In this document: piece by piece, positions 36,901 to 48,305 of the stretch
Layout: each line of letters starts with the position of its first letter
Numbering within the stretch: position 1 is the stretch's first letter
Source of the DNA: Geosiphon pyriformis
Lineage: Eukaryota > Glomeromycota > Glomeromycetes > Archaeosporales > Geosiphonaceae
Assembly: GCA_016748015.1 (NCBI GenBank)
Contig: JAAOMT010000699.1
Span: 200,420-264,419 of the forward strand
Direction of reading: 5' to 3'
Length of the DNA stretch: 64,000 bases
Position numbers and translations under genes: made by a program
Notes under the pieces: generated by a model
Told to the model about the DNA's origin: nothing
Seen by the model: only the letters and a program-made list of their open reading frames with translations
Databases searched by the model: none

Positions 36901-39298
36901 TGGCTGTAATAATTCTAAGACTAGCAGTTTAATTAACTCAATAATCTAATTGGTTTATGAGTTATTATGTGATGATATTGTCTTTTAAACCATTATTAAG
37001 AATTAACTTAATAGATTGGTTATTGACTTTAGCATTAATATACATGACAGTTATGAGTTTAGTGTTGAGAGTAGTTCTACTGAATAGAAATAGCATTATT
37101 GATTCCTTTAATTTGAAAGAAAATATGACTGGAAGTAATTTATTCTTAGTAATAGTTATTAGTAAATAGTGTTTTTGGGTTGGTTTCCAAGTTGTTAAAT
37201 AGATTAGTTTCTAAGATAACTAAAAGGCTTAAATAGTTCTAAGAATCCAGGTTTTGGATGTACTTACTTCTTAAATTTTACTGGCATGATCTTGATAATT
37301 GAATTGAAAAACTGGAAATTAGTTAGTATATTACTATTGCCAATTTTTCAATTCTACTAAGTATAAGTAATTTTTGGTTCTAAATTTTCAATTGGTATTA
37401 ACACAGTAATTTAGAATGGTACTTGAATTTGTTAAGGTTAATATATTACTTATGGCTGTGATTAATAGATTATTAATACTAGAATTTAATATACTGAAAA
37501 TATGTATATTGGTTATGACATTATTTGGAAGTGATAAAGCTAATGTTGTTCTTAATTCTGGGTGTAATTCGAAGTTTGAAACTGGTAATTAAGGTTTCAA
37601 TATTGGTTTTCTAATCATTGGTTATTTAACTTTGAACAGTAATCTAATTTTAAGTGTTTTCATTTACTATAGTAGTAGTATATACACATTTTTAGCTGTC
37701 ATAATTGATTGGTTAATGATAATAGTATTGAAAATAACTGATTCTAAAAACAATTAAAGTTCCTTTGATTTTTACAACATTGTAAAGACTGATAAATAAC
37801 TTGATTGTTAACTAAGTATTCTTCAATTTATTAATTAATAGCTTTGTTAAATTGTTTTAATTTGGTATTTAATTCAAATAATCTGTTTATTACTAGATTT
37901 ATAGTTTGAGCATGATTGGCTTTAAGTTCAGCCAATTCAAATTTTCAGGTGTGTGTAACTGTATTTTGAAGAGTATTTGGGTGTATTGGACATACTTGTT
38001 GTAAAAAACTACTGTATAATCTGCAAATAAATTGATTCAGAATTTGTGCTATTATAAAATAGTCAGCTTAAATTGCCTAAATTTGGCATAAATTTCTATA
38101 GAAGCATCCTAAATAAGTAATAACTGCTTTAATATTACTTTATTTAATTGTAGTAAAACTAGTTAATAGGCAATTAATGCTGTTGTGATTGCTAAAATAT
38201 TGTAGAAATGTGGTTTTAAATATATTAAAGGTTTGTGACTTGTTAATTAAGTTTTAATACTATGAGTTGGTGGTATTTTATCAGTAGTAAAGAATAACTT
38301 GAGAGGTTTTAACATTATCTTAGTTATTAGCTGTAATTGTCTTGGCTATATTATTCAATTATGCTTAAACATTGTTCTTTTTGCCAGTAAATTTTTTGAG
38401 TTTGACAATAAGTACATATGCTATTGGTGCTAGTTGTTGTTGTTGTAGTTGTTGTTAAAGCTTTTGTTGTGGTAAGATAATTGGTATAACTGGTAAATTA
38501 ATCATAATTACTAAAGATAGATTTTGCTGGCTAATAGAAATAAGGTTAGGATTGTTTGGATTTTGTAGAGTTTAAACAATCAAAATTTATATTTCTGGAT
38601 TATTTAAAATCAGTTTTTGACTATTATTTTCTTAATTACTGTTTTTTTTTCTGAATTGGTATTTTTTTAATGACTTGTAGATCTGAAATTTAGTTGAAGT
38701 GGTAATGATTAAAGTCCTAATAGTATTGTTGATTGCAATTTGAATTCTTTAAAGTAATTGTTATAGGTTTTTAATAGTTTGGTTTTCTTTTAATTATTTT
38801 GGAATAGTACTTAAAATAATGATGTTTTTGTAATTAATGATGATGTAAATCCTAATAGTATATATATAGTACTTTTTGGTATGTGATAGTATGATGAGTA
38901 AATAGGTAAAACAATTCTTGGTTTCTTTCAAGTAAATAGTTGTATTTTTTTTGGTGTTTCTGCTGATGGTTGTAATTTTTTTTTGTTTATAAAGATAAAA
39001 AGAAATTTTTGTTGGATGTATTTTCAATTTCTTTGTTTATTTTCATAATTAGTGGTACAAACAAATGATTTGGTAAGAGTGTAGTACTTTAGAATAATTT
39101 ACTGTAAAAATTATTAAGAACAACTTCTGGATCTCTTTAGTTTTTCAAATAAGATTTAATTTTTTTATTGATGTAAAAATTAAAAGCTAATTCTGCTGGC
39201 CAATAATTACTTGTTAATTTAAGATAAATTTGGTAATATTAAAATAAAAATTTTGCAAATCTTAAATAATTTTCTTCTATGATTTTTTGGTTTGCCAT
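36901..39298 (-). pseudogene. Gypsy gag region remnant
   Basis: The frame starts at an ATG (39298) with MANQKIIEENYLRFAKFLF and continues, past a stop, as YLKLTSNYWPAELAFNFYIN and DPEVVLNNFYSKLF. This is a plausible gag-like start ~65 bases after the LTR. From about 38700 down to 36900 the sequence is repetitive and Asn/Gln/Thr-rich in translation with many stops, typical of a decayed gag tail. Confidence 0.6.
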
Positions 39299-39342
39299 TT
39301 TTCCAGATAAATAGTGTTAATGCTGATTTTCTGTTGAATTAT

Positions 39343-39360
39343 ATCTTATAGGAAGCACCA
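39343..39360 (-). promoter_or_regulatory. tRNA primer-binding site of the gypsy element
   Basis: On the minus strand, two bases after the 5' LTR end, TGGTGCTTCCTATAAGAT begins with TGG, the complement of a tRNA 3' CCA. The spacing of two bases is typical of Ty3/gypsy elements. The tRNA species cannot be named without a search. Confidence 0.65.
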
Positions 39361-39362
39361 AA

Positions 39363-40285
39363 TATTACAGATAATTATTTAGGGTGTTAAACAAATAACA
39401 AACTTGTAACTTGGTGCTCAATAGCTGAGAATGTTGGTAATTTTTGAAGATTTTGAAGTCTGAAAATTTTGGTTAAGTTCTTTGTATAATAAACAGATAT
39501 TCAATTAATGTTCTGTATTCTCCCAGAAGTATATTTTATGAATTTTTTTTTCAGCATGATGGCTAGTTTATTCTGGCAGTTATGCTTTTCTGATAAGCTA
39601 TTCTTAAATTTCTATCCTTGTTTTTAGATTTTTTATCAGACTATCCTTGATGTCAAATACTTAGCACTTAATTTTTTTAATCAATTAGTAAACAACACAG
39701 AAATAAAACAAAAAAAATAAAAAAAAATAAAAAATTAGTATTCCATCAATAGTTATAACTAAGAGTTATTGATCCAGTATAATTAAGTATTAGATGTTAT
39801 CAATATAGAATGTTGATAGAATGAAAATAATTAATATTCTTAATTACATAATAATAATATAGATTTGGATGATAAGTAAATATTTAATTAATATTTATGT
39901 AATTCTACTTCAAATTATAAAAAACTATCTTTTGAAGAGAAGATATTAGAGTTTTTAAACTCTATCAAATTTTTCTTACTTTTCTGTTTTTAATATTTTT
40001 GCTATATATACATAATTCTTATTATACAAGATCTCACATATTTTTAAGCAATATGCCCTAATTTTTTTGACAATATGCTTATTGCTAAGCAGTGTGTTAT
40101 AATTTTTTGACAATATGTTTATTGCTGAACAGTATGTCATAATTCACTGACAATGTATTTATTACTAAACAATGTATTATAATTTTCTGATATTGTGTTT
40201 ACTTACTAAGTACTATTCTCTTATTAATCTATTTTTCTATCTGTTTTTTCTATTTTTTTTCTTGTACTTTTTTCTATAAATAACA
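39363..40285 (-). repeat. 5' LTR of the gypsy element (right, 923 bp)
   Basis: It begins TATTACAG (decayed from TGTTACA) and ends CTATAAATAACA on the plus strand. It carries about four units of the ~45-bp internal tandem repeat (about 40040-40210) against three in the left LTR. Substitutions between the two LTRs are frequent, so insertion is not recent. Confidence 0.88.
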
Positions 40286-42211
40286 TCACAATTAGAATAA
40301 ATACAAAATTAAAAAAACTCAATTTAATATAAAAAAATAACAATTATTTAAAAAAAAAAGTGAGACTCTTATATGACAAAAAAGATATCAAAATCAACTT
40401 ATTACAATAAATATAGACCAAATAGTTTATTTACCAAAACAGCAGCCAGAATTAAAAAAATTACTACTTTTTTTAATATTAGTAATGTTTAAATTACAAA
40501 CTTATAATGGCCCAAATTTAATAAATTTTCAAGCAATTTAGAAAGTAAAATTGATCCATATACTAATTAAATAAAAAAAGACAAAAGTTAAAAAAACATT
40601 TAAAAAAACATGTTTAGTTAATTGTCTTCAAATTTAATTAAAAAAAAGCTATTTTTGAATATTTTATTTTGTTAAATAATAGTAATAAACATAAAAAAAT
40701 TAATACTAGTTTGAAAATTTCCTAGAAGGTTTTTATTGATGATAATGTATAAAAAGCACAAAAAATTCAATATCTTGTAAAGTATTGGTTGTTTAATAAT
40801 AAGCTTTTAACATTAAAATGTATAAAACACCAAAAAACAATTAAAATAATTGATAATAAAAACATTGTACAAAGATGTCATATTTGAATTAAAAACTAAA
40901 ACTTTAATGTTATTTCAGCCATATTTAAAAAATTCATCAAACATAAATTGTTTTCTAATATTAGAATAATGAAAAAAAACTATTAATTTTACAACTGCAA
41001 TAAAATGGCTCAAAATTCTTGGTTATTCATTTCAACAACATTATTAAAGCTTATATTATGATGGACATAAAAAAAATAACATCTTGTAATCTTGAAAAAA
41101 ATTTTTAGAAAAAATATATAAGCATAAAAAATATATGTTAAAAGTATGAAAGTAAATTTATAAATTAAATATGTCCTAATTTACTTAAAAAAAAAGAGTT
41201 CTTGTAATTCATAATGAATGTATTTTTATTTAAATGATGGCAAGCATAGCATATAAACTGAACATAAAAATTTGCTACTAAGAAAAAAAAAATGGAAAAT
41301 CAATTATGGTTAGTGAATTTCTAACTAAAATTAATAGACATTTATGTTTACAACAAAATAATATAGAAAACTATTCTAATATATTAGAAAAGGCATAATG
41401 CTATTTACAATCTGATATAAATTAAAATAGTTATTGGGCAGCAGATCATCTTTTTAAACAAATTAAATGTAAAACAATTCCAATTTTTAAGAAATTATAT
41501 TTAGATTACACAGCCATATTTGCTTTCAATAATAGCTCTAATCATGCAGTATTTAGTAAAGATGCTTTAATTGTAAACAGAATAAATTTAAGTCCAGGTG
41601 GAAAGTAATTAATAATGCAAAATACTTCTTTTAGATTAGATAATCAATTATAATTGATAATTTTCTTGAAAACATATTCAGATATAAAAATTCAAGAATT
41701 GTCTAAAAAAATTAAACAAGTATTAATAAAATGAAAAAAATGACCATCAAAAAGATTAGTATTAGAATGCCAAAAATACAAAAAAAAAATCAAAGATTCT
41801 TTAAAGGTTTCTTGTTGTACACATTGAGTAATATCTTTGAAATCTGATTTTCTTGCTCAAAAAAATGCAATTGAAGAATTGATTAAAAGTATGAGACATA
41901 AGTACATTTTTTTTCCAAAATTTTATTGCAAATTAAATTTTATTGAAAGATATTGAAGAGCTGCTAAAAAATATATACATAACAAATATGATTATTCATA
42001 AAAAAAATTACAAAGAACAGTGTTTGAAAGTCTTGAATCAGTATCTTTAATAACTATTAGACGATTTTTAAGAAAATATTGGTGTTATATGAATCTTTAT
42101 AGAAAAGATCTTAGTGGAAAATTAGTAAAATATGCTATAAAAAAGTATAAAAGAATTCCAGATAATATTCTTGAAGAATTAGACAAATTAAATAATATTC
42201 AAACTTTGTAA
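40286..42211 (+). pseudogene. 3' part of a DDE-type DNA transposon ORF
   Basis: Ordered transposase blocks on the plus strand: KNGKSIMVSEFLTKI, FNNSSNHAVFSKDALIVNRI (a catalytic-Asp region, with the Asp apparently Asn), KKIKQVLIK and SDFLAQKNAIEE. Then FPKFYCKLNFIERY carries the acidic Glu of the triad, and the tail VSLITIRRFLRKYWCYMNLY runs to a stop at 42211. The last 63 codons (42020-42211) are open. Many stops elsewhere make it a pseudogene. The N-terminal part lies at 30137-30340 beyond the gypsy insertion. I recognise this as a transposase family common in fungi but cannot name it. Confidence 0.65.
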
Positions 42212-42689
42212 TACTGTATTTGGATTTATATTATATAAAATTTAATAAAATTTTATTTTTTATTATAAATAATATATTAAAAATCCATGTATATTAACCA
42301 ATAAAATTTAATTATATAAATAAAAACACGTGAAGATCATCATTTAAAATTTCGGACTGATCTACATTTTTGATGATTATAAATAGTTTGGACCATAAAT
42401 TAATTTTTTTCGGATACGAGATATGAATGCCATGTTCTTAATGACTAATCCCGCTGTGACCATTTATGTTGCTCTCTTTATACAAAGGGAAGAGTTAAAT
42501 TAAACGTTATAATGAGTCCCACGGTTTTAAGGGTGATGTGAATTTGATATCCCATACTGATTGTATTTAGCCATTTTAGGATAGCAGAGTCAAAAAAAAA
42601 TGAATCATGAGGATCTGCTTAATATTACATTAGTCATGAGAATCCGCGTAATAATATAAAAATTTCCAGAAAGTACCAAGGTTTCAAAA
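42212..42689. other. Spacer between transposon and the minisatellite repeat
   Basis: About 480 bp with no open frame of note. It becomes less A+T-rich after ~42320. A CACGTGA element lies near 42326. Similarity to the 62-kb region begins only at about 42690. Confidence 0.4.
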
Positions 42690-43232
42690 AGTGACGCTTT
42701 GTTTTTAATCACTACATATTAGTTAAACCCACCCTTGTATTCTTGTATTCTTGTTTTCGCGTGAAAAACAAACGCGTAATTTTTGATCTCAAAATCAACA
42801 ACTTAGAGGCAGTAACATATATAAAGAGGTGTTCTCTGCCTTTAGGCAAAATTTTATCCTATATAAGATTACTCTTATCTTTATTGACGACAAATTACCG
42901 GTGTCCACCAACCCACGAACATAACAGCTATAACCAGTACGACTAACAACTCACCACTCACGACTCATGAATTCAAAGAACACTAAAAAAATTTAAGAGA
43001 TTCATTCTCGTCCCCAGTCGTACTGATAACCGCAGCAGGTCTCGAGAGTTAAAAGCCTCTAGTTGATGAAACAATCCAGGTAAGGGTGTTGACGTATCTC
43101 TTCTAGCTCTAAGTGTTGGGTGAGGGAGGGGGGCATCCTTTACCGGAAAGAACCCCAACCTTAACCGAAGAAACTCAACCAAGCACGGGGTTTCCAACTC
43201 CTTTATATCGCCAAATGTGGTGTTTTCTAACC

Positions 43233-43436
43233 ACTGTGCATGCACCCATTCTGCCGAATGTCTGTTTTCACTTACGGTCTATGACATGAATTGTTATACC
43301 TCTGTGCATGTACCCATTCTTCCGAATGTCTGCTTCAACTTACGGTCAATGACATGAATTGTTATTTAACCTCTGTGCTTGCCGCGTTCCAGCTAAATGT
43401 ATGTTTCCACTTATGGTTATTGATGTGCATCATGGG
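43233..43436. repeat. Three ~68-bp tandem units
   Basis: Units start with CTGTGC (43233, 43301 and 43373) and share CCCATTCT.CCGAATGTCTG, CACTTACGGTC.ATGA and CATGAATTGTTA. The first two differ at only a few bases and the third is more diverged. The same order, A+T-shifted, is seen in the decayed copy near 62150-62270. Confidence 0.75.
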
Positions 43437-43559
43437 TTAAACTATTTTTATCTACTATCTAGTGAAACCACAGCCAATGGAACGGGCTTGGCAATATCAG
43501 CGGAAAAAGAAGACCCTATTGAGCTTGACTCTAGTTTGACACCAACAATTGACGGATAA

Positions 43560-43970
43560 CCATTACCCACCAATAATTCGCGATTCAACATTCGAATATA
43601 ACCACCACTCACTAATAATTCGCAACTCAACCTTCGAATATAACCACCATCCACCAATAATTCGCGATTCAACATCCGAATAACCACGCCCACCAGTAAT
43701 GCGCGAATTCAACATTCGAATAACCATCACCCACCAATAATACATGAATTTAACCTTCGAATATAATTACCACCAACCAATAATTCGTAACTCAACATTC
43801 GAATAACCATCACTTACCAGTAATGCGCGAATTCAACATTCGAATAACCATCGCCCACCAATAATTTGCAACTCAACATATAACCACCACCCACCAATAA
43901 TTCAAATTCAACATTCAAATATAACCAGCGCTCACCAGTAATTCGCAATTCAACATTCGAATAACCAATG
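43560..43970. repeat. Minisatellite, about ten 41-bp units
   Basis: Each unit runs roughly CCACCACCCACCAATAATTC followed by GCGATTCAACATTCGAATAA. Lengths vary from about 36 to 43 bp. The array gives open frames on the minus strand with Trp/Gly-rich repeats, which are by-products. The decayed counterpart is at 61680-62010. Spacer lengths and lack of conserved repeats with unique spacers exclude a CRISPR array. Confidence 0.88.
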
Positions 43971-44006
43971 AATACGGAATAAGAAATCATGAACAATCGA
44001 TCATCA

Positions 44007-44773
44007 AATAACTGAATTAAATTTTAGGGTTAGGTGGTGAGGAATTGATAATTGTTAGTCTGTTATTATGCCTTGCAAGAATGAAGAGTGGGAAGAGGGT
44101 AGTTTAAAATTTCTTACAAGAATAAAGAGTGGGAGGGGGGTAGAGTAAGATTTCTTACAAGAGTGAAGAGCGGGAGGAGGTAGCCACATTTGTCAATTAT
44201 CTTTTCTATATCCATCTAGTCTATATAGAAAAATTGTTCACCGTTGCCAATTCTGATAAACTCTTGTTATTTACAATGGCAAAATTGTTCACCCGTTGCC
44301 AATTTTGATAAACTCTTGTTATTTACTGTTTATTGTTTAAGCCTATTGAAATTTAATTCAGAAATTTAAAATGATCGATATAAAATATTTAAGAAACCTA
44401 ANNNNNNNNNNNNNNNNNNNNAATAACTGAATTAAATTTTAGGATTAGGTGGTGAGGAATTGATAATTGTTACTCTGTTATTTATGCTTTGCAAGAATAA
44501 AGAGTGGGAGGGGGGTAGAGTAAGATTTCTTACAAGAATGAAGAGCGGGAGGGGGTAGCCATATTTGTCAATTATCTTTTCTATATTCATCTAGTCTATA
44601 TAGGAATATAACTTTATCAGTATATAACTAGTTATCCATCTAGTCTATATAGAAAAATTGTTCACCGTTGCCAATTCTGATAAACTCTTGTTATTTACTG
44701 TTTATTGTTTAAGCCTATTGAAATTTAATTCAGAAATTTAAAATGATCGATATAAAATATTTAAGAAACCTAA
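44007..44773. repeat. Direct duplication (~350-395 bp) around a 20-N gap
   Basis: Sequence 44007-44401 recurs at 44422-44773 starting AATAACTGAATTAAATTTTAG and ending AAGAAACCTAA. The copies differ by a few substitutions and by local indels, including an extra ~58-bp tandem piece in the first. The Ns sit exactly between them. Either a true tandem duplication or an assembly artefact joining two alleles. Confidence 0.85.
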
Positions 44774-44785
44774 TGTATAATAAAC

Positions 44786-45842
44786 TATTGTAATTAATAT
44801 GAGTATTTTTAAATGATAATAGTTTGGTAATAACTTTAAGAATTGCTAATATTAGCTTAAGTCCAAGCAATAATAACTTCATTTTTAAACCACTGATTAA
44901 ATATTAAAATTTAGACAATATTGAGCATACTTAATATACTCTTTCACCGTGTAAAGCGAAAATCTTCTGCCCTTGCTATCGAAATGTATTAATTTGATCA
45001 ACTAAGAATGAAAAATTTAGCATTTTCGAAAAAAAAAGATGAGTACTTGCTAATATCTAAATCTTTAAAATTAAGTTTCGTTTTAATTAATTAAATTCCA
45101 CAATATTTCTTTGTCGAAAATAATTTTATTTCCGGACTTTTTATTTATGCAATGGTAATTTTTTTAATGCCAAAATTATTTTTGGTACTTTCTAAATTTC
45201 ATGAAAGAAATATATTGAAAATTTCGGGGGTGTAATATTTCAGAGATTAATAAAAGAGAAATATTTATGACAGTTTTGAAAATAAATAATTTTTATTTAT
45301 TATTTAGTATTTAGTATTTAAAAATTTGATCATTAGTTCATTTTAGTTTAACGCATTTATTTTATTAATTTATTAGTAGAAATTAATAAAAACAAACTTA
45401 ATATAAATATTTTATTTATCTTTTTCATTTCTATAATAAGCTTTTTTAGTAAACGGTTAAAAGCAACCGCCAGGCTCTTGTACTATTATTTAAATATTAA
45501 ATTCTATTATATTCAAAAAACAATTATTATTTTAAAAGTGATTTGCGGTTTTCATTCTTTGGTTGCAAAAGATGGTTTCATTCAAAATTGTCTAAAGTAG
45601 CTTGTAAATTCGTTTCAATGATAGAGATATAAAAGAATATTAAAGTGAGAGCATTTTATAAGTTTTACAAATGAGCTTTGTATTAGAAAACAGGCAAAAT
45701 TCATGTTTCAAATATCTCATGCAACCTTGGCACTAAGTTTTGCGTCAAAATTATTCAATATACAGTTTTGGATTATTTTTCAGAAACGGTAATTTATAAA
45801 TTAAATATCAATTTACAAATGATTCTGAATTTTTCATTACAT
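44786..45842. other. A+T-rich intergenic region
   Basis: About 1 kb without a supported gene. A patch at 44940-45000 (TTTCACCGTGTAAAGCG, CTTCTGCCCTTGC) is less A+T-rich but has no open frame. The 3' UTR of the next gene probably reaches to about 45600-45840. Confidence 0.45.
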
Positions 45843-47318
45843 TTACATATTACAAACAGTCATGAAATGACCAAAATAAGGACCCAAATGAAACATCATA
45901 GCTGTGTCCATATCTCCATGAGCATCTGCATTACAACTCTTTCAAAGTAGAATTTTTTTTAATATACAATTCAACTTCTCGGACAAAAATGATTTTCAAA
46001 TCCTACCGATGATTCTAGCCTATATCCTTCCGTCGTCAATGGTTCTGGACATTCATATACATTTGGCCGTGGTTCACTTCGACGACCTGGACAATCACAT
46101 GGTGCTCTATCACTCCAGAATTCCCGGGCATAATGTAAAAACTCATTGCCGAAATGCAATTTTGGATATTTTGGAACAAAGTCATTGTAGTTTGTCATGC
46201 GAAATATTTTTCCAGGGAGTTTTGTGTTGACATAATGAGAAAACATCAAATTTCCAATCCGTGGTTGCCCGTATGTATAAACCTCGATATCTAGCCCCCA
46301 TTGTTTGACCCATCTAAATCGAGATTGAAAATATAATCCAGCAAAAACTGCATAGACTTTATAAAAAATTCTAATGAGTTTTTTCAGAAAACTCAAACGT
46401 TCATCATGCAAAATGTTAATGTCAATTCCATTACCCCCACCAACTCCATGCCCAGTGAATACAAGCCTCTTATATTTTGAATGTTTGAGAACCTCATCAA
46501 CCCTTTTTTCCAATACCGAACGTCCAGCAGAGAACTCCCGGTAAAATTCTTCATCAACCATTGAACCTTTAATCTTTTCGTCGTATGGAATTTGTGATCT
46601 TTCATTTTGAGCAAACTCAATTGTTAAAAATCTTCCTTTAAAGGAAACTTGAAATTCTTTGTCTAGCCTAACTTTCTCGATTTTCACTGATATTCAAAAA
46701 TTGTTTCAGTTTTAAAGCAGATTTCCTCAATTTAAGTTTGATTAGGATGCTTTAGAAACTTACCATATATGTTTGGGGTTAATTTGTAATTTTCTTCTAA
46801 GCAAGAAGCTCTTTGTGAAACATAAGCATATAATTCAAATTTTGTATTACGAGGATCAGTTTTGGATAACCGTATTTTGTCATAAAGAGATCCTGAATGA
46901 CGTTGATTTTCAACTCCATCTCTGTGATCTACGCTTTTGCTCCTCTTGTTCGAAAAGTTTCCAATTTGTATCCCCGGAAAGTATTTATTTTGAGGAAAAA
47001 TACTCATTTCTTTTATATGATTAAGGGTTTTCATGTTGCTGTCGTTTATTAACCTTTGGCTTTGAAACCATGTTAAAAATATATCAGTAGACATTCCCTC
47101 CTAAAATATTCTCTGCTTTTGATTACAAGCGATCTCACATACTTTGGTTGTTTTATTTTCAACAACATTAAAAGAACCACAGTGATAAACGCAAGGAATA
47201 CGATTAATTCCTCGAAATTTCGTGTAGAACAATTTTTTTGATAAATTAATTGAAATTTATTTTTTTCTCTTTTCACTTTATCAAAAAGTTCCCGCTTGAG
47301 ACTTGCTACTCTATTCAT
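45843..47318 (-). CDS. Lipase class 3-like protein with GHGVGG elbow and N-terminal membrane anchor (paralogue 2)
   Basis: Transcript-order exons: 47318-47139, 47100-46764, 46686-46435, 46356-46007 and 45938-45843, giving 404 aa with all phases consistent. Residues 38-53 (EELIVFLAFITVVLLMLL) form a transmembrane anchor; the rest would lie outside the cytosol or in the ER/secretory lumen. Lipase_3 landmarks: SMVDEEFYREF, GHGVGG at 251-256 with Gly253 in the nucleophile position, YGQPRIGN, TNYNDFVPKYP (Asp), HYAREFW, and MFHLGPYFGHFM with the catalytic-type His390. The last exon was added because it restores this His motif. The first apparent intron is only 38 nt, unusually short; the true structure may differ there, or a frameshift may exist. 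Pairs with paralogue 3 on the same strand 2 kb upstream. Confidence 0.78.
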
Positions 47319-48258
47319 TTTTCTAATCAATCTTTCTCAGAAGTCATAAAACGACGTAAAAATTCGATATCAAAATTTATTTAGAAACCGCCTTTATCAA
47401 AAATTTGTTGGGTAATGCTGACAATTACAAAAATATTCCACCAAAAGTATGTCGTGTCCTTTGTTTGTGTCACACAAATCTCCTCAAGCATCGTAAAATT
47501 TGTTGATGGCCAGAAAAATGATGCAAAATTTTTTTGCAAAAAGGAACCACTGTTTTTCCATTCGTCTTTCAAATACATCAACATTCATTCAGCATTTCCT
47601 AAAATAATAACTTTGACAGAAAAATATTTCCCTAACAGTCAAAATATGATGAAATACAAATGTTTACTGATGACTTTTTGAGATTTTAAGCCTGATTTTA
47701 TAATTGGATATAAATAATTAATAGCATTACTAATTCATTTCTTGGCGTCATCTGAACAAAACATCGATGATATAACATTTTGCAATGCAAAACAACTAAC
47801 CACACAAACAGGCAGAGGATCATTCCAAACACATGACCCCAATTTTCCTTTAACTTTCATAATAATAATAATAATATATAGTCTTATTTATAGACTATTT
47901 TATTATACATTTTTTAGATATTCGATCGTGTCCTTATTCTTAGACAAATGAAAAATGTTGGTATCAGAACACCTAGTTTTATTAAACTTTTCATACAATA
48001 AATAAAAAGTAATAAAAATGACTTTAAGTAAAATATTTTTGGATTTGTAATGACAAATGAATTATCGAAAAAACTTTGAATTCTCTAAATATTAGCAAAA
48101 ATAAATTTGAAATGAATGTTATTTAAGATAAGATCTTTTTTTTGTATTTATAAAGTAAACCAATTATTAATACATATTTTCATTTTAGAAATTTTAAACT
48201 TTATTATTTTAAATAAATTTATATTTTATCTTAATATCTTTTAATAATAATAATAATA

Positions 48259-48305
<47 letters not shown>

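Larger units (their letters stand above)
30341..40285 (-). mobile_element. Ty3/gypsy LTR retrotransposon with dUTPase-like domain, decayed
   Basis: A complete but dead element transcribed on the minus strand. The 5' LTR is 39363-40285, the primer-binding site 39343-39360, and the gag-like start 39298. A protease-like region lies at about 36900-36600 and a Cys-rich domain at about 35900-35800. The dUTPase-like domain is at about 35545-35215, reverse transcriptase at about 34700-33830, and integrase at about 33200-32300. The polypurine tract is 31214-31227 and the 3' LTR 30341-31213. Stops and frameshifts occur in all coding parts. LTRs share TGTTA/TAACA-type ends. No clear target duplication was found. 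Confidence 0.88.
42690..44785 (+). repeat. Unclassified composite repeat with TATA-like box and minisatellites (GC-richer copy)
   Basis: This whole block is collinear, in inverted orientation, with 61210-62820. In order it contains a TATATAAAG box at 42818-42826 and a ~870-bp unique part (to ~43560) with three ~68-bp tandem units at 43233-43436. A 67-codon frame (43359-43559) ends in SSETTANGTGLAISAEKED. After that come ten ~41-bp minisatellite units and a tail duplicated around the N gap. No transposase or RT is visible, so it may be a non-autonomous element or a large LTR. The arrangement of promoter-like box plus tandem repeats fits an LTR, but that is inference. Confidence 0.7.

Noticed and set aside
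36957-37169. 70-codon plus frame
   Set aside because: It lies opposite the gypsy polyprotein, is hydrophobic low complexity and is best explained as a shadow.
30341-40285. Target-site duplication for the gypsy insertion
   Set aside because: The bases before 30341 (GCCAT) and after 40285 (TCACA) do not match; decay or a rearranged end could explain it.
43560-43970. CRISPR-like array
   Set aside because: Units are contiguous with no unique spacers, and the organism is a eukaryote.
43448-43996. Minus-strand repetitive proteins rich in Trp, Gly and Leu
   Set aside because: They arise from translating the 41-bp minisatellite; unit length changes shift the frame between units.
46009-46230. 73-codon plus-strand frame
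   Set aside because: It is antisense to the lipase-like core exon of paralogue 2.
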